Below, one piece after another: positions 7,451 to 15,549 of a DNA stretch of 64,000 nt; the stretch's first letter is position 1; the number at the start of each line of letters is the position of its first letter. The notes beneath the pieces were generated by a model. That model searched no databases. It worked only from the letters and a program-made list of their open reading frames with translations, and was not told the DNA's origin. Both the position numbers and the translations under genes were made by a program. The stretch is from Thiorhodovibrio winogradskyi (GTDB taxonomy: Bacteria > Pseudomonadota > Gammaproteobacteria > Chromatiales > Chromatiaceae), in assembly GCF_036208045.1 (NCBI RefSeq), contig NZ_CP121472.1:4661531-4725530 (forward strand), in the 5' to 3' direction.

Positions 7451-7705
7451 TCATTCGCTAACATCTGTCGAAATAGGTTGTGTATCTGCCGTATTGGTGA
7501 GTATCCCCAAGGCATCATCCTTGCTGGTTGATGCGGCGATCTCGCGCAAATGCGTCATGTAGAGTATCTGCTCGCGAATCAACAGGCCCTCGTGGATGAG
7601 TTCGGCATATAGGCGACTTTCAGAGACCCCTAAGGCTTCGGCCAGTCGCTTGGCACGAACACGTTCATCTTCATGGATTCTTAATGGGAAAGAGAGCTTG
7701 CTCAT
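7451..7705 (-). CDS. Putative ribbon-helix-helix type antitoxin of a PIN toxin operon
   Basis: An 84-residue protein from ATG 7705 (MSKLSFPLRIHEDERVRAKR) with an AGGTGG ribosome site overlapping the toxin stop. The N-terminal strand KLSFPLRI followed by helices (RAKRLAEALGVSESRLYAEL) fits a small DNA-binding, ribbon-helix-helix-like antitoxin. It directly follows the PIN-domain gene, whose stop is at 7715-7717, as in PIN-family toxin-antitoxin operons. Because the toxin gene is split by an IS, the antitoxin now lacks a functional partner. The fold assignment rests on the short N-terminal motif. Confidence 0.65.
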   Translation of the reverse strand: MSKLSFPLRIHEDERVRAKRLAEALGVSESRLYAELIHEGLLIREQILYMTHLREIAASTSKDDALGILTNTADTQPISTDVSE

Positions 7706-7857
7706 CGTTACCACCTAATGTGTCAAGGATCGTATCAACTGTCCTGGTGTCCAGAGGGCAATTTGCGGAAAGCGAAGTTCTGACTGTTCAAAATCTTTCA
7801 GGTTATGTGTCACGATAGAGCAAGGCCAAGCAGCAATAGCAATTTCCAAAATCAACC

Positions 7858-7970
7858 ACTATGGACTGGAAGTCCATAGTATGAGTTGCGACTGAAAGTC
7901 GCACTTTCGGTTAGAAACCGACTGAAAGTCGACACTGACTTAAGTCAGTTAAATCATGACTCAAAGTCAT
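7858..7970. repeat. Array of six consecutive short hairpins at the IS end
   Basis: Six perfect stem-loops follow each other: 7858-7880 (ACTATGGACT, loop GGA), 7887-7903 (TGCGACT, loop GAA), 7907-7921 (TCGGTT, loop AGA), 7919-7931 (CGACT, loop GAA), 7934-7949 (ACTGACTTAAGTCAGT) and 7956-7970 (ATGACT, loop CAA). Five share the core GACT...AGTC, while outer pairs differ and remain complementary. The last overlaps the tnpA stop. One hairpin is normal for this family; six is unusual. Confidence 0.9.
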
Positions 7971-8401
7971 TCAACGGTAAAACCATCATCTTGGTGATTC
8001 GGATGATCTTCGTGATGTTTCAAATATTCTCGGATCATCTCGTCAGTTACATGACCCGAACTAAATGCTGCATACCCAATTGCCCAAAAATGCCTTCCCC
8101 AATAACGCTTACCAAGCTGCGGAAATTCTTCCTGTAATTTGCGTGAGCTACGGCCTTTGAACCATCTAACCAAATCACTTATTGAATATTTTGGCGGATA
8201 CGATATATACAGGTGAACATGATCTTTGCTCACTGCACCACTGATAATCTGAACGTCGTTTTGCGCACATACTTGTCGAATAATATCACGCGTACGATAC
8301 CCCACCTCTTTCGTCAATACCGCATAGCGATATTTCGTAACCCAAATTAGGTGAACTTTCAGATCGTGAACTGTATGTGACGATTTTCTGTAAGACCTCA
8401 T
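7967..8401 (-). CDS. tnpA: IS200/IS605-family TnpA transposase (Y1, HUH)
   Basis: A 144-residue protein with all the marks of a single-strand DNA transposase: N-terminal LKVHLIWVTKYRYAVLT, the HUH metal motif in SKDHVHLYISYPP (H-V-H), SDLVRWFKGRSSRKLQEEFP, WGRHFWAIGYAAFSSG, and the catalytic Tyr in EMIREYLKHHED. Length is normal (about 140). It would cut and rejoin single-stranded DNA at hairpin-guided ends, usually on the lagging strand during replication. The frame is intact, so the element may still be mobile. Confidence 0.95.
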   Translation of the reverse strand: MRSYRKSSHTVHDLKVHLIWVTKYRYAVLTKEVGYRTRDIIRQVCAQNDVQIISGAVSKDHVHLYISYPPKYSISDLVRWFKGRSSRKLQEEFPQLGKRYWGRHFWAIGYAAFSSGHVTDEMIREYLKHHEDHPNHQDDGFTVE

Positions 8402-8753
8402 AAATGAGAGTTTACTAAAAGTCTTGCACTAAAGTGCATAGTTTTCACTAAACGGTTGGGACAATAAAGTTGTCATTTTCGTCCTTAAGGTTCGGTCGCC
8501 AGAGGTAGCGTATCTCGACTTCCTGAGCGCTTGCTACCAGATGGGCAAGCACCACTTCGATTTCTTCCCAGGCAAGTCCAATCGCTTCCAAGTTGTCTGG
8601 GCGACTGAGAACATCCCGATACTCGTAGACCAACTTATGGTGGACAACCAACGGCAAATCTCCCGTCAAGGCCCAACGCACAATCTTGTTGCTGGCTCCA
8701 TTTCTAGAGCGCAAAGCCGCAACAACGACGTTCGTGTCGAGCAGATATCGCAT

Positions 8754-8949
8754 GGCAGGATGGCGTCCGTTCGCAGGGCGCCTGATCAGGTGAGCGTGAT
8801 GACAAAAAAGGCCGCGTTCGAAAAGAATTCAAACCCGGCCCGTTTAACCATGCGTTGCCTAAAGAATAGGCCAGGGGTGAATTGAGGACTGCTCTTCGTT
8901 CTAAATTTAGTGCGGGAAACAATTCGATCCAGACCCCTTTTTTTCCTCT
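8754..8949. other. Intergenic stretch upstream of the PIN gene
   Basis: About 200 bp with no gene recognised. It contains the upstream region of the PIN operon and ends with the short motif AATTCGATCCAGACCCC, one of several similar motifs at module borders. Confidence 0.4.
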
Positions 8950-9299
8950 TGCATGAAAGCATAGCAACCCCCCCGCCCCAAGGCGTTGGGAGCGGGGTTG
9001 GAAATCAACATTAAGGAATCGCAGCGCAGAGCGAGGCGCAATTGGCAAGCATCGGTAATCTGGGTCGGCTCGAAGAGCTGGCCGATGACTGCGTGCTTTG
9101 TGCCGACGCCGAAGCCTGGCTAGCGAAGTTGCGCGCTGCGACCGAGCTGTGATCCGGGAATCGAAGGTGCCAGGGGAATCAAAGGTGCCGCAGTTAGCCG
9201 CGCCATCGGTATCGCTCAATTCAAGCCACAGCCAGCCGTCTTTCGAGATGGCCGCAGGCTTCAAATTCACCCGGTTATGCCCCCCGGCAAGCCGAGTTT

Positions 9300-9749
9300 C
9301 TAAATCCGCAACAGAAACGGCAACGCAACGATCACCAGGCCAATACCGCTGCTGATCAAGGCGACCAGCGCGATGAACTGGTGATCATGGCGCTTGAGCA
9401 TGGTGTCGAAACGCTTGTCCATCTGCTCAAAGCGCTTATCAACTTGTTCAAAGCGCTTATCAACTTGTTCAAAGCGCTTATCAACTTGCTCAAAGCGTTT
9501 GTCCACTTGCTCAAAACGCTTATCCATGTCCTCGCGCATTTCCTCAAAGCGCTTGTCGACCCGCTCGAAGCCTTCCCGCATCAACTCGCGCTGGTGCTTC
9601 AGCTCCTCTTCCACCCGTACCATCCGCTCGCGCAGTTCGATCTCATAGACAACCGGTGGCTTGCCGAGACTCTGCTCGGCCAACCAGAGGCTGATGTTGT
9701 CCTTGACGAACTCGCCAATGCGCTGAAAATCTTCCTGAGCCAGGGCCAT
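9300..9749 (-). CDS. Membrane-anchored coiled-coil protein, copy 2 (seven DKRF units)
   Basis: A 149-residue near-copy of the protein at 5310 with the same N-terminus and membrane tail and one additional 7-residue DKRFEQV unit. The change comes from one extra 21-bp DNA repeat (around 9450-9480), so the coiled coil grows by exactly one heptad without breaking the frame. It diverges from the DUF3782-like gene at 9890 over the same 140-bp spacer. Confidence 0.85.
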   Translation of the reverse strand: MALAQEDFQRIGEFVKDNISLWLAEQSLGKPPVVYEIELRERMVRVEEELKHQRELMREGFERVDKRFEEMREDMDKRFEQVDKRFEQVDKRFEQVDKRFEQVDKRFEQMDKRFDTMLKRHDHQFIALVALISSGIGLVIVALPFLLRI

Positions 9750-9889
9750 GTGCTTGCCTCCCGTGTTGCCAGTGACTACTGTTGCGCGCTGCACTGAATT
9801 TTAGCCCATTCAGTCTCTGGACAATACAAACCGATCAGCGGCATGCTGTCTCTGAACAACGATGGATGGAAATCGAGGGCCGAACAGCC

Positions 9890-10501
9890 ATGATGATCGA
9901 ACCCAACACCGAACTCACCCCGGTCATGCGTCAGCAAGTCATGGCCATGATCGACAAGCGCGTGACCGAAACCCCCGTCACACACGAGGATTTCACCGAG
10001 CTGAAAGCCGTCGTGGCTGAACTCGCCCGCGCCCAACAGCGCACCGAGTCCCGAATCGAGGAACTCGCTTGCGCCCAACAGCGCACCGAGTCCCGAGTCG
10101 AGGAACTCGCCCACCAGATGTCCGCGGGCTTCAAACAGCTAGGCGACCAGATCGCCGCGCTTGGCGGGCGCTGGGGCATCTACAACGAAGGCACCTTTCG
10201 TGCCACCATTCATGCCGTGCTCACCAAAATCGACGGCATCGAGGTGCGCGAAGGCTACTATGGCGACCGTCAGGTCGATATCATCATCCGCAACGGCGAA
10301 CATATCCTGCTCGAAATCACCTCGCGCATGCACGCCAAAGACATCGAGCGGCTCTACCAGAGCGCCGACGACTACCGCGCGCACGAAGGCGTCGAGCCCC
10401 AACTCATGGTCGCCACCAGCTACATCGCCCCCAAACTCATGCAGCGCATCATGGGCCTGGAACGCAAAATCGACATCTTCTCCTACGACGGCGACGAATA
10501 A
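9890..10501 (+). CDS. DUF3782-like PD-(D/E)XK protein, copy 2 (two repeat units)
   Basis: A 203-residue copy of the protein at 5879, with two 14-residue coiled-coil units instead of three. The C-terminal domain is virtually identical, including [17 protein letters not shown] (Lys replaced by Thr). One visible substitution is DDYRAHEGVEP for [11 protein letters not shown]. Start ATG 9890 was chosen by matching the other copies ([11 protein letters not shown]). Confidence 0.83.
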   Translation: MMIEPNTELTPVMRQQVMAMIDKRVTETPVTHEDFTELKAVVAELARAQQRTESRIEELACAQQRTESRVEELAHQMSAGFKQLGDQIAALGGRWGIYNEGTFRATIHAVLTKIDGIEVREGYYGDRQVDIIIRNGEHILLEITSRMHAKDIERLYQSADDYRAHEGVEPQLMVATSYIAPKLMQRIMGLERKIDIFSYDGDE

Positions 10502-10539
10502 GTCACCTCACCCGGTTATCGCCCCGGCAAGCCGAGTTT

Positions 10540-10653
10540 CTAAATCCGCAACAGAAACGGCAACGCAACGATCACCAGGCCAATACCGCTGCTGATCAAG
10601 GCGACCAGCGCGATGAACTGATGATAATGGCGCTAGAGCATGGTATCGAGCAC
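10540..10653 (-). pseudogene. C-terminal fragment of the coiled-coil membrane gene, second copy
   Basis: Duplicate of the fragment at 6571-6684, with the same TAG after DTML. It confirms the fragment was already broken before the 2.25-kb duplication. Confidence 0.85.
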
Positions 10654-11184
10654 CGAATGGCCAAGCCGTGCTCAGTGTCGCCCAAGCAACCGCTGAACCG
10701 ATGAAAAGTGAAGCGATCCGACCAGTCATCAAGAAAAATCGACCGCTCATCGTGATCCTGCCCGGCTCGTCGCCAGACAACCCCGTTGATCCGCGAAACC
10801 CTGGACGCAGCGAGGTCCTCTGCTAAGCTCAAAGAAAGCATCGAGACAGATCAAGGGCACCAGCCTTAGCCGGTGGCGGCTTGACGGATTCACAATGGCG
10901 GTCGACTCGGCGAACCAGTTCAGACTTCGGCAAACAGGAACTGCAAGGGCACCGCTGATTGCCGCGCAATGAGAGGAAGTCGCCGTTGAGAGGGGCTGTG
11001 GTATGACAGCTATTGCAATCAGTGACAAACGGCAGCGTGCTTCGTGATTCGGGGTGTTGAGTTATGCGTGACAAGCGAATGACGGTTTTTTTGGGATGGT
11101 TGGATAGAACTATTTGGTCCTTTTGATTATTTTTTTATTAAGGGGGCGCAGCAAGGGAATACAGTAAACTGTCCCCGTAATTCC

Positions 11185-11619
11185 TTTAATTGTCTTCAGT
11201 TTGATAACGAAATACATCAATCATCTAGTCTTTTACGGCCACAGCACGATTGGAAGGTTCTCGAATAATCAATCTAAACTGACCCTTTGCTGCCCTTTGA
11301 TGCCATTGTGGTTAATAAAGGCTCCGGGCTATGCGCTTCGGTGTTGATGGCTCGGGTGTCGGCTGCCTGGGGAAAGTTTAGCCGATTAGGTGGCTTGGGT
11401 GGGAGAGGGGCGCAAGCCAGAGGGAATTGAGTAAACTGTCCCTGGAATTCAGCTTGTTGGGAACAGGTGTTTGTGCATGGATGGCGAGAATTGGTGTCGG
11501 TATAGGCAGTGGCGGGATGTGGAGAATCCATGAACATTAATAGTCATTCGAACCTAAGACCGCTCTGATACGCTTGACCGCAGAGCCGCCGAGATTCGCG
11601 CCAACAACAGCTTTGTCAC
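11185..11619. other. Intergenic debris before the pilus operon
   Basis: No gene is supported. The stretch has an AATTGAGTAAACTGTCCC motif (11425-11442) and, at 11450-11555, a third partial copy of the dispersed repeat at 2997-3095. The pilus operon promoter probably lies near the right end, but no clear boxes were identified. Confidence 0.5.
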
Positions 11620-12207
11620 ATGAAAGCACCCACGCCCATCACTGCACTTTTCGACGGCTTGAAGGCCAGTGGCTTACCGGCAGTCTCGAAAGGCGCTACA
11701 CTGCTTGAGTTACTTGTGACGCTGTCCATTGCCGCCATCCTAATGAGCGTGGCAGTCCCAAGTTTTCAGTGGATGCTGCGGACAAATCGAATTGCAACAG
11801 TTACAAATGAAATGGTGCGCGCATTGAACCTAGCCAGATCAGAAGCCGTCAGTCGGGGCGTCAGCGTCAGCATCTGCAAATCTCCCGACCCAGGCGCCAC
11901 CGTAGCCGTCTGCGACGAAAATGCCTCCTGGCATGACGGCTGGCTGATTTTTGTCGACCCCAACCGCGACGCACAATTAGCTGATCAAGCTGACATCATT
12001 CGCGTTGGCCAGTTAAGCATTAATGACACCAATTTATCTATCACTAGCAACAATTATGCAAGATATGTTATCTATAGCCCAACCGGCGTGCCCAAAGGAC
12101 AAGGCAACCTGAGCAATACATCCATCTGGATTTGCATTCCGCCGGAACAGCGCAACATCATCGTCAATCGCGTCGGGCGCATTCGCACTACAAAAAGCAG
12201 CTGCTAA
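11620..12207 (+). CDS. fimT: Type IV pilus minor pilin, FimT/GspH type (first copy)
   Basis: A 195-residue prepilin. After a long 23-residue leader comes the prepilin peptidase site SKG/ATLLELLVTLSIAAILM, with Glu at mature position 5 and Ala rather than Phe/Met at position 1. The hydrophobic helix continues SVAVPSFQ; NEMVRALNLARSEAVSRG is the GspH/FimT signature. FimT-like minor pilins take part in pilus assembly and, in some bacteria, in DNA binding. Its stop overlaps the next start (TAATG), so both are one operon. A tandem paralogue follows, sharing the LLELLVT-SIAAILM and RTNRIA--TNEM-RAL blocks. Confidence 0.9.
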   Translation: MKAPTPITALFDGLKASGLPAVSKGATLLELLVTLSIAAILMSVAVPSFQWMLRTNRIATVTNEMVRALNLARSEAVSRGVSVSICKSPDPGATVAVCDENASWHDGWLIFVDPNRDAQLADQADIIRVGQLSINDTNLSITSNNYARYVIYSPTGVPKGQGNLSNTSIWICIPPEQRNIIVNRVGRIRTTKSSC

Positions 12208-12734
12208 TGAAAATAATTGCACACCATATTTTTCCCTCCTCACAACGCGGCACAACCTTGCTTGAACTGCTTGTGACCATCTCTATCGCTGCCATTCTGA
12301 TGGGAGTGGCCGTGCCAAGTTTTCAAGGAATGATGCGTACCAATCGAATTGCTTCGGTGACAAATGAGATGGGGCGTGCTTTGATGTTAACGCGATCTGA
12401 GGCAGTTTCGCGTGGGACGAATGTTTCACTTTGTAATACTGCTAATCCTAATTCAACAACGCCAAGTTGCTCGGGTGGCACATGGGCAACTGGTTGGTTA
12501 ATAAAAGTCAATAGTAATGACGAAATTCTCCGTATTGGAACTTTAAGTAGTACAAATGCAATTATAACGAATACGGAAGATGAAATAACTTACACGCCAT
12601 TGGGGAACGTGACAGATGAAAGTGACTTCAAAGTTGAAATAGACACAGAAAAACGAATCATTCAAATAAAAAACACCGGGCGAACGCGCACATGTAACCC
12701 TAATAAAGCCGGAGTGGTGGATTGCACATGGTAA
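12207..12734 (+). CDS. Type IV pilus minor pilin, FimT/GspH type (second copy, FimU-like position)
   Basis: A 175-residue prepilin starting at ATG 12207, which overlaps the upstream stop. The cleavage site is QRG/TTLLELLVTISIAAILMG with Glu5. MRTNRIASVTNEMGRALMLT matches its neighbour, so the pair arose by tandem duplication. In Pseudomonas-type operons this second position holds FimU, the GspH-like subunit that joins the tip complex with PilV, PilW and PilX; that role is inferred from order. The region from about 12420 on is richer in A+T than the first copy. Confidence 0.85.
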   Translation: MKIIAHHIFPSSQRGTTLLELLVTISIAAILMGVAVPSFQGMMRTNRIASVTNEMGRALMLTRSEAVSRGTNVSLCNTANPNSTTPSCSGGTWATGWLIKVNSNDEILRIGTLSSTNAIITNTEDEITYTPLGNVTDESDFKVEIDTEKRIIQIKNTGRTRTCNPNKAGVVDCTW

Positions 12735-13246
12735 TTTACAATCATTCAATCCGCGTGCGGACAGCAGAATCAGGCTTCACCCTGATCGAAGCACTCGTAG
12801 CAGCAATCGTCTTATCAGTAGGGCTGCTGGGTCTCGCAGGTCTTCAAGCTACTTCCCAAAAGCTGGCTTATTCCGCAAACATTCATAGTCAAGCAGTAAA
12901 TCTCGGGTTTGAAATTGGCGATGCGATTCGAGCGAATGCGGCGAATGCAAGCAGTTACAACGAAACATTGTCAGCCACATGCGCTCAAATCTATCCCCGT
13001 CCTGATACGGGTGACGCCGCCGCAGATGACCTTGATGAACTGGCTAACCGAATCGCGTGTTTGCTACCCGGGAACAGCGGTGGCGATTTGCCGCGTGCAG
13101 AAATAACCATCAATAGTGACAACACCGCCGACATTAGCATCTTCTGGGACGAAAGCCGTGCCCGATTAGTCGACGATGATGGCCAAATAATCGCAGATGC
13201 TGCGGAAGACCAGCGGCAGGTTTATACGACACAAATTACCTACTAA
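12728..13246 (+). CDS. pilV: Type IV pilus minor pilin PilV
   Basis: A 172-residue prepilin with the classical site ESG/FTLIEALVAAIVLSVGLLG followed by LAGLQATSQKLAYSANIHSQ, the PilV signature. The start overlaps the stop of the upstream gene (ATG 12728; an alternative in-frame ATG is at 12722). Conserved Cys residues lie in ATCAQIY and IACLLPG. It joins PilW and PilX in the initiation complex that carries PilY1 at the pilus tip. Confidence 0.9.
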   Translation: MVIYNHSIRVRTAESGFTLIEALVAAIVLSVGLLGLAGLQATSQKLAYSANIHSQAVNLGFEIGDAIRANAANASSYNETLSATCAQIYPRPDTGDAAADDLDELANRIACLLPGNSGGDLPRAEITINSDNTADISIFWDESRARLVDDDGQIIADAAEDQRQVYTTQITY

Positions 13247-13305
13247 GCCTCTGGTTTAAAGAGCGCACTTTGTCATGCCGTACAACCAGTTTTCGAGATA
13301 AAAGA

Positions 13306-14763
13306 ATGAATAATCAGTGTTTTAGAAAAACCAATGTAAGGTTCCGCGCTGCCTGTGGAGTAACATTGGTCGAGCTTTTGGTCGGCATGACCATCGGCCT
13401 TTTTCTGACCGGTGGGATCATTGCGCTCTTACTTGGTACAAAGCAAAGCTATCGCTCGAATGAAGCGCTCTCAGAAGTACAAGAGAACGGTCGTTTTGCA
13501 ACAGAGCTATTAGCTCAGCAACTGCGGATGGCAGGTTCGCTTGGTTGCCAGAGATCCTTGATGTTGCAAACCAACTCAGAAACGAAAAATCTGTTGATGC
13601 ATAATTTTGAAACCAGACCATTGCGTCTCTATAACACCTTAGCCCTAGTAAGCGATCCCGAACCGGCGTCGCTAACACCCACCAGTTCCGAAGATGTTGG
13701 GTATTTGTGGCTGTACAATCTGAATGGTCGACCTGCTGTAGAAGGCTTTGAAGGGCAAGGAACCTCCTTTGCCGCATCCTCCTCACATCCCACAAATCTT
13801 CCAATTTCAACTATTCTCTCTGCGCTCTCCCTAACAGAAGCAGAGACTGACCAGGATATGGTGACAATTCGGGGGATCAATGGTCGAGGGGTTCCAGTTA
13901 TAGGACAAGCCTCTCCATCAGTTGTTGGGCATACTGACGGCTCTCTTTATGTACTAGGAATTGAAGGCGATGACGATGAATATGACGATGATGATGATTG
14001 CGTTTTCTTTCGTTCTACCTCCAATTCTGCTGCTATTTCTCTATGTATAGGCCAGATAGAAGTCGTCAGTACTTGCCAAAATGCAACAATTTTTCAAATT
14101 TCCGATGTTAATAGAAATACCCCCTGCGATGGAGTTCATGAAATAAAGTTTCAAGCGCTATCGCCTTCCAATGAAGACTTTCGGGAGCCTGGTAATTATG
14201 ATTACCGCAATGGGGTAAATAATAATGTCGACCTCGGTGTCTTATATTCTCTAGAGACCAATCCTTGCCCAGCTCCAACTGGTAACGCGCGAAAAGCCTT
14301 AATCACATCGGCACCTGCATCAATCTACTCACTTGATACTAGGATGTATTATATCCGAAACAACTCAGAAAACCTGCCAACCTTGTATGTAAAAGAAGGA
14401 TTAGGGAATAGCGAACAGCTCATCTCCGGAGTTTTCAGCCTTGCTATGTTTTACGGCGACAATGTCAATGCTGAGGGCATGTCAACCCGAGAGCCGTCAA
14501 TAGGTAGCTATGTAGAAGCTGATCAAGTGGCTGATTGGCGTGAAATCAATGCTGTGAAATTGTATATGTTGGCAGCAAATACAGATCCCGAATTGAGCAA
14601 TGCCGTAGATGAGCCCATGAAAATCACTTTCCCAGATATTGATACCGCCGGTAATCCATTTGATGCTACATCGTTGAGTGCAGATTTTCAGCGGCGCTTC
14701 TTTCAGTCTTTCGCGACAACGGTTTATCTGCGCAACAAATTACCCTTTGATCCAACCCCCTGA
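13306..14763 (+). CDS. pilW: Type IV pilus minor pilin PilW
   Basis: A 485-residue protein, longer than PilW of Pseudomonas. The start ATG 13306 is chosen; the frame is open from 13270. The prepilin site is ACG/VTLVELLVGMTIGLFLT with Glu5, then the family stretch GTKQSYRSNEALSEVQENGR and ATELLAQQLRMAGSLGC. Residues near 225-235 form an acidic run (EGDDDEYDDDDDC). It acts in the minor-pilin tip complex in the inner membrane/pilus. The stop codon (14761-14763) lies inside a 9-bp duplication made by a small inserted element. Confidence 0.9.
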   Translation: MNNQCFRKTNVRFRAACGVTLVELLVGMTIGLFLTGGIIALLLGTKQSYRSNEALSEVQENGRFATELLAQQLRMAGSLGCQRSLMLQTNSETKNLLMHNFETRPLRLYNTLALVSDPEPASLTPTSSEDVGYLWLYNLNGRPAVEGFEGQGTSFAASSSHPTNLPISTILSALSLTEAETDQDMVTIRGINGRGVPVIGQASPSVVGHTDGSLYVLGIEGDDDEYDDDDDCVFFRSTSNSAAISLCIGQIEVVSTCQNATIFQISDVNRNTPCDGVHEIKFQALSPSNEDFREPGNYDYRNGVNNNVDLGVLYSLETNPCPAPTGNARKALITSAPASIYSLDTRMYYIRNNSENLPTLYVKEGLGNSEQLISGVFSLAMFYGDNVNAEGMSTREPSIGSYVEADQVADWREINAVKLYMLAANTDPELSNAVDEPMKITFPDIDTAGNPFDATSLSADFQRRFFQSFATTVYLRNKLPFDPTP

Positions 14764-14766
14764 TCC

Positions 14767-14929
14767 TAGGTAGTTCAATCTGGCCTATTTCCTGCACTTT
14801 TTAGGCCTGCAATTACCACGCGCACCTGCGGCATCAAGTTATTGTTTTTAAATGTCTTCATCGAGGTTCAGGTTGCATGAAAACAGCGTGATCGGAAACA
14901 GGGAAAATCCGGCCAAATTGAACCACCTA
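14767..14929. mobile_element. 163-bp MITE-like element between pilW and pilX
   Basis: Terminal inverted repeats TAGGTAGTTCAATCTGGCC (14767-14785) and GGCCAAATTGAACCACCTA (14911-14929) match at 17 of 19 positions. The element is flanked by a perfect 9-bp direct repeat CCCTGATCC (14758-14766 and 14930-14938). It has no coding capacity. The target duplication includes the pilW stop codon, which is therefore kept. The parent transposase is not in this window as far as I can see. Confidence 0.85.
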
Positions 14930-14975
14930 CCCTGATCCTTCGATTACTATCACATTTAACTGGGAGTTATTGCTG

Positions 14976-15446
14976 ATGATAACGCCAAATGACAATCAAG
15001 CAGGTGTCGTTTTAGTCATTGGATTAATTTTTCTGCTAGTGATGACGATTATAGGTGTAACAGCGGTATCAAATTCAACCTTTCAAGAGCGCATGGCAAG
15101 GAACACAAGCGAGCGTAAAACTGTTTTCCAAGCTGCTGAAAGCGCACTGATCGCTGGGGAAGATCAAGTTATGAACGCTTCCAGCTGTAATTCAGTAAAG
15201 GCACTCTTTGATAGTGATGGAATTCCAGATCCAGACTCTATTGATAGCGAGACCAGCGGTTCTTTTTCCATTAATGGTATCCCTAGAAACAGCAACGAGG
15301 ATTATGATGACCTTGACAGGCCTTGCAGTGAAACTACGAGTGATGCTTGTTGCGCATTTTATCGGGTTACTGGAGTCGGAAAAGCCGAAAATGGTGCTGT
15401 AGTGGTGCTTGAATCGACTGTATTCAGAAACAGCGGAACTGAATGA
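14976..15446 (+). CDS. pilX: Type IV pilus assembly protein PilX
   Basis: A 156-residue protein with the PilX N-terminal helix QAG/VVLVIGLIFLLVMTIIG followed by VSNSTFQERMARNTSERKTV and FQAAESALIAGE, the family hallmark. Like other PilX proteins it lacks Glu5 of major pilins. ATG 14976 follows GGGAG; TTG 14970 is an in-frame alternative. It is separated from pilW by the MITE, which could disturb transcription through the operon. Confidence 0.88.
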   Translation: MITPNDNQAGVVLVIGLIFLLVMTIIGVTAVSNSTFQERMARNTSERKTVFQAAESALIAGEDQVMNASSCNSVKALFDSDGIPDPDSIDSETSGSFSINGIPRNSNEDYDDLDRPCSETTSDACCAFYRVTGVGKAENGAVVVLESTVFRNSGTE

Positions 15447-15549
15447 AATCATCGCATGTTCTAGATTTGTTGCTTTGTTAAAAAGCAAACTAAACCATAA
15501 ATAATATCGCTACAGCTCTAAGGCTTTTTACACCAAGTGGTTGTTTAAC

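Larger units (their letters stand above)
7847..8459 (-). mobile_element. IS200/IS605-type element, about 613 bp
   Basis: The limits were set by reconstructing the uninterrupted PIN reading frame. There is no target duplication, as expected for this family. The left end relative to tnpA has a hairpin with stem TGCACT/AGTGCA (8425-8438). The other end carries a row of six hairpins (7858-7970). No tnpB is present, so it is an IS200-like, tnpA-only arrangement. The exact ends could shift by a few bases. Confidence 0.85.
7715..8753 (-). pseudogene. PIN-domain toxin gene split by an IS200/IS605-type element
   Basis: The 5' half (8753-8460) encodes MRYLLDTNVVVAALRSRNGA and continues to LKDENDNFIV; the 3' half (7846-7715) encodes EIAIAAWPCSIVTHNLKDFE and ends IRSLTH. 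Joined at 8460/7846 they give a continuous PIN protein of the 'putative toxin-antitoxin system toxin component' type, with the acidic residues LLDTN, DENDN and THNLKDF. The sequence between (7847-8459) is the mobile element. The left fragment alone would end PTV after running into the element. Toxin activity is almost certainly lost. Confidence 0.9.
8950..11184. repeat. Large direct duplication, copy 2 (about 2.24 kb)
   Basis: Copy of 4959-7217. It starts inside the Uma2 leader hairpin, without a Uma2 gene, and ends with the same GTAAACTGTCCCC motif. One extra 21-bp unit in the coiled-coil gene and one fewer 42-bp unit in the DUF3782-like gene account for most of the length difference. Confidence 0.92.

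Noticed and set aside
7858-7970. Hairpin row considered as a CRISPR array
   Set aside because: Repeat units differ in sequence and there are no spacers of even length; they are stem-loops at an IS200-type end.
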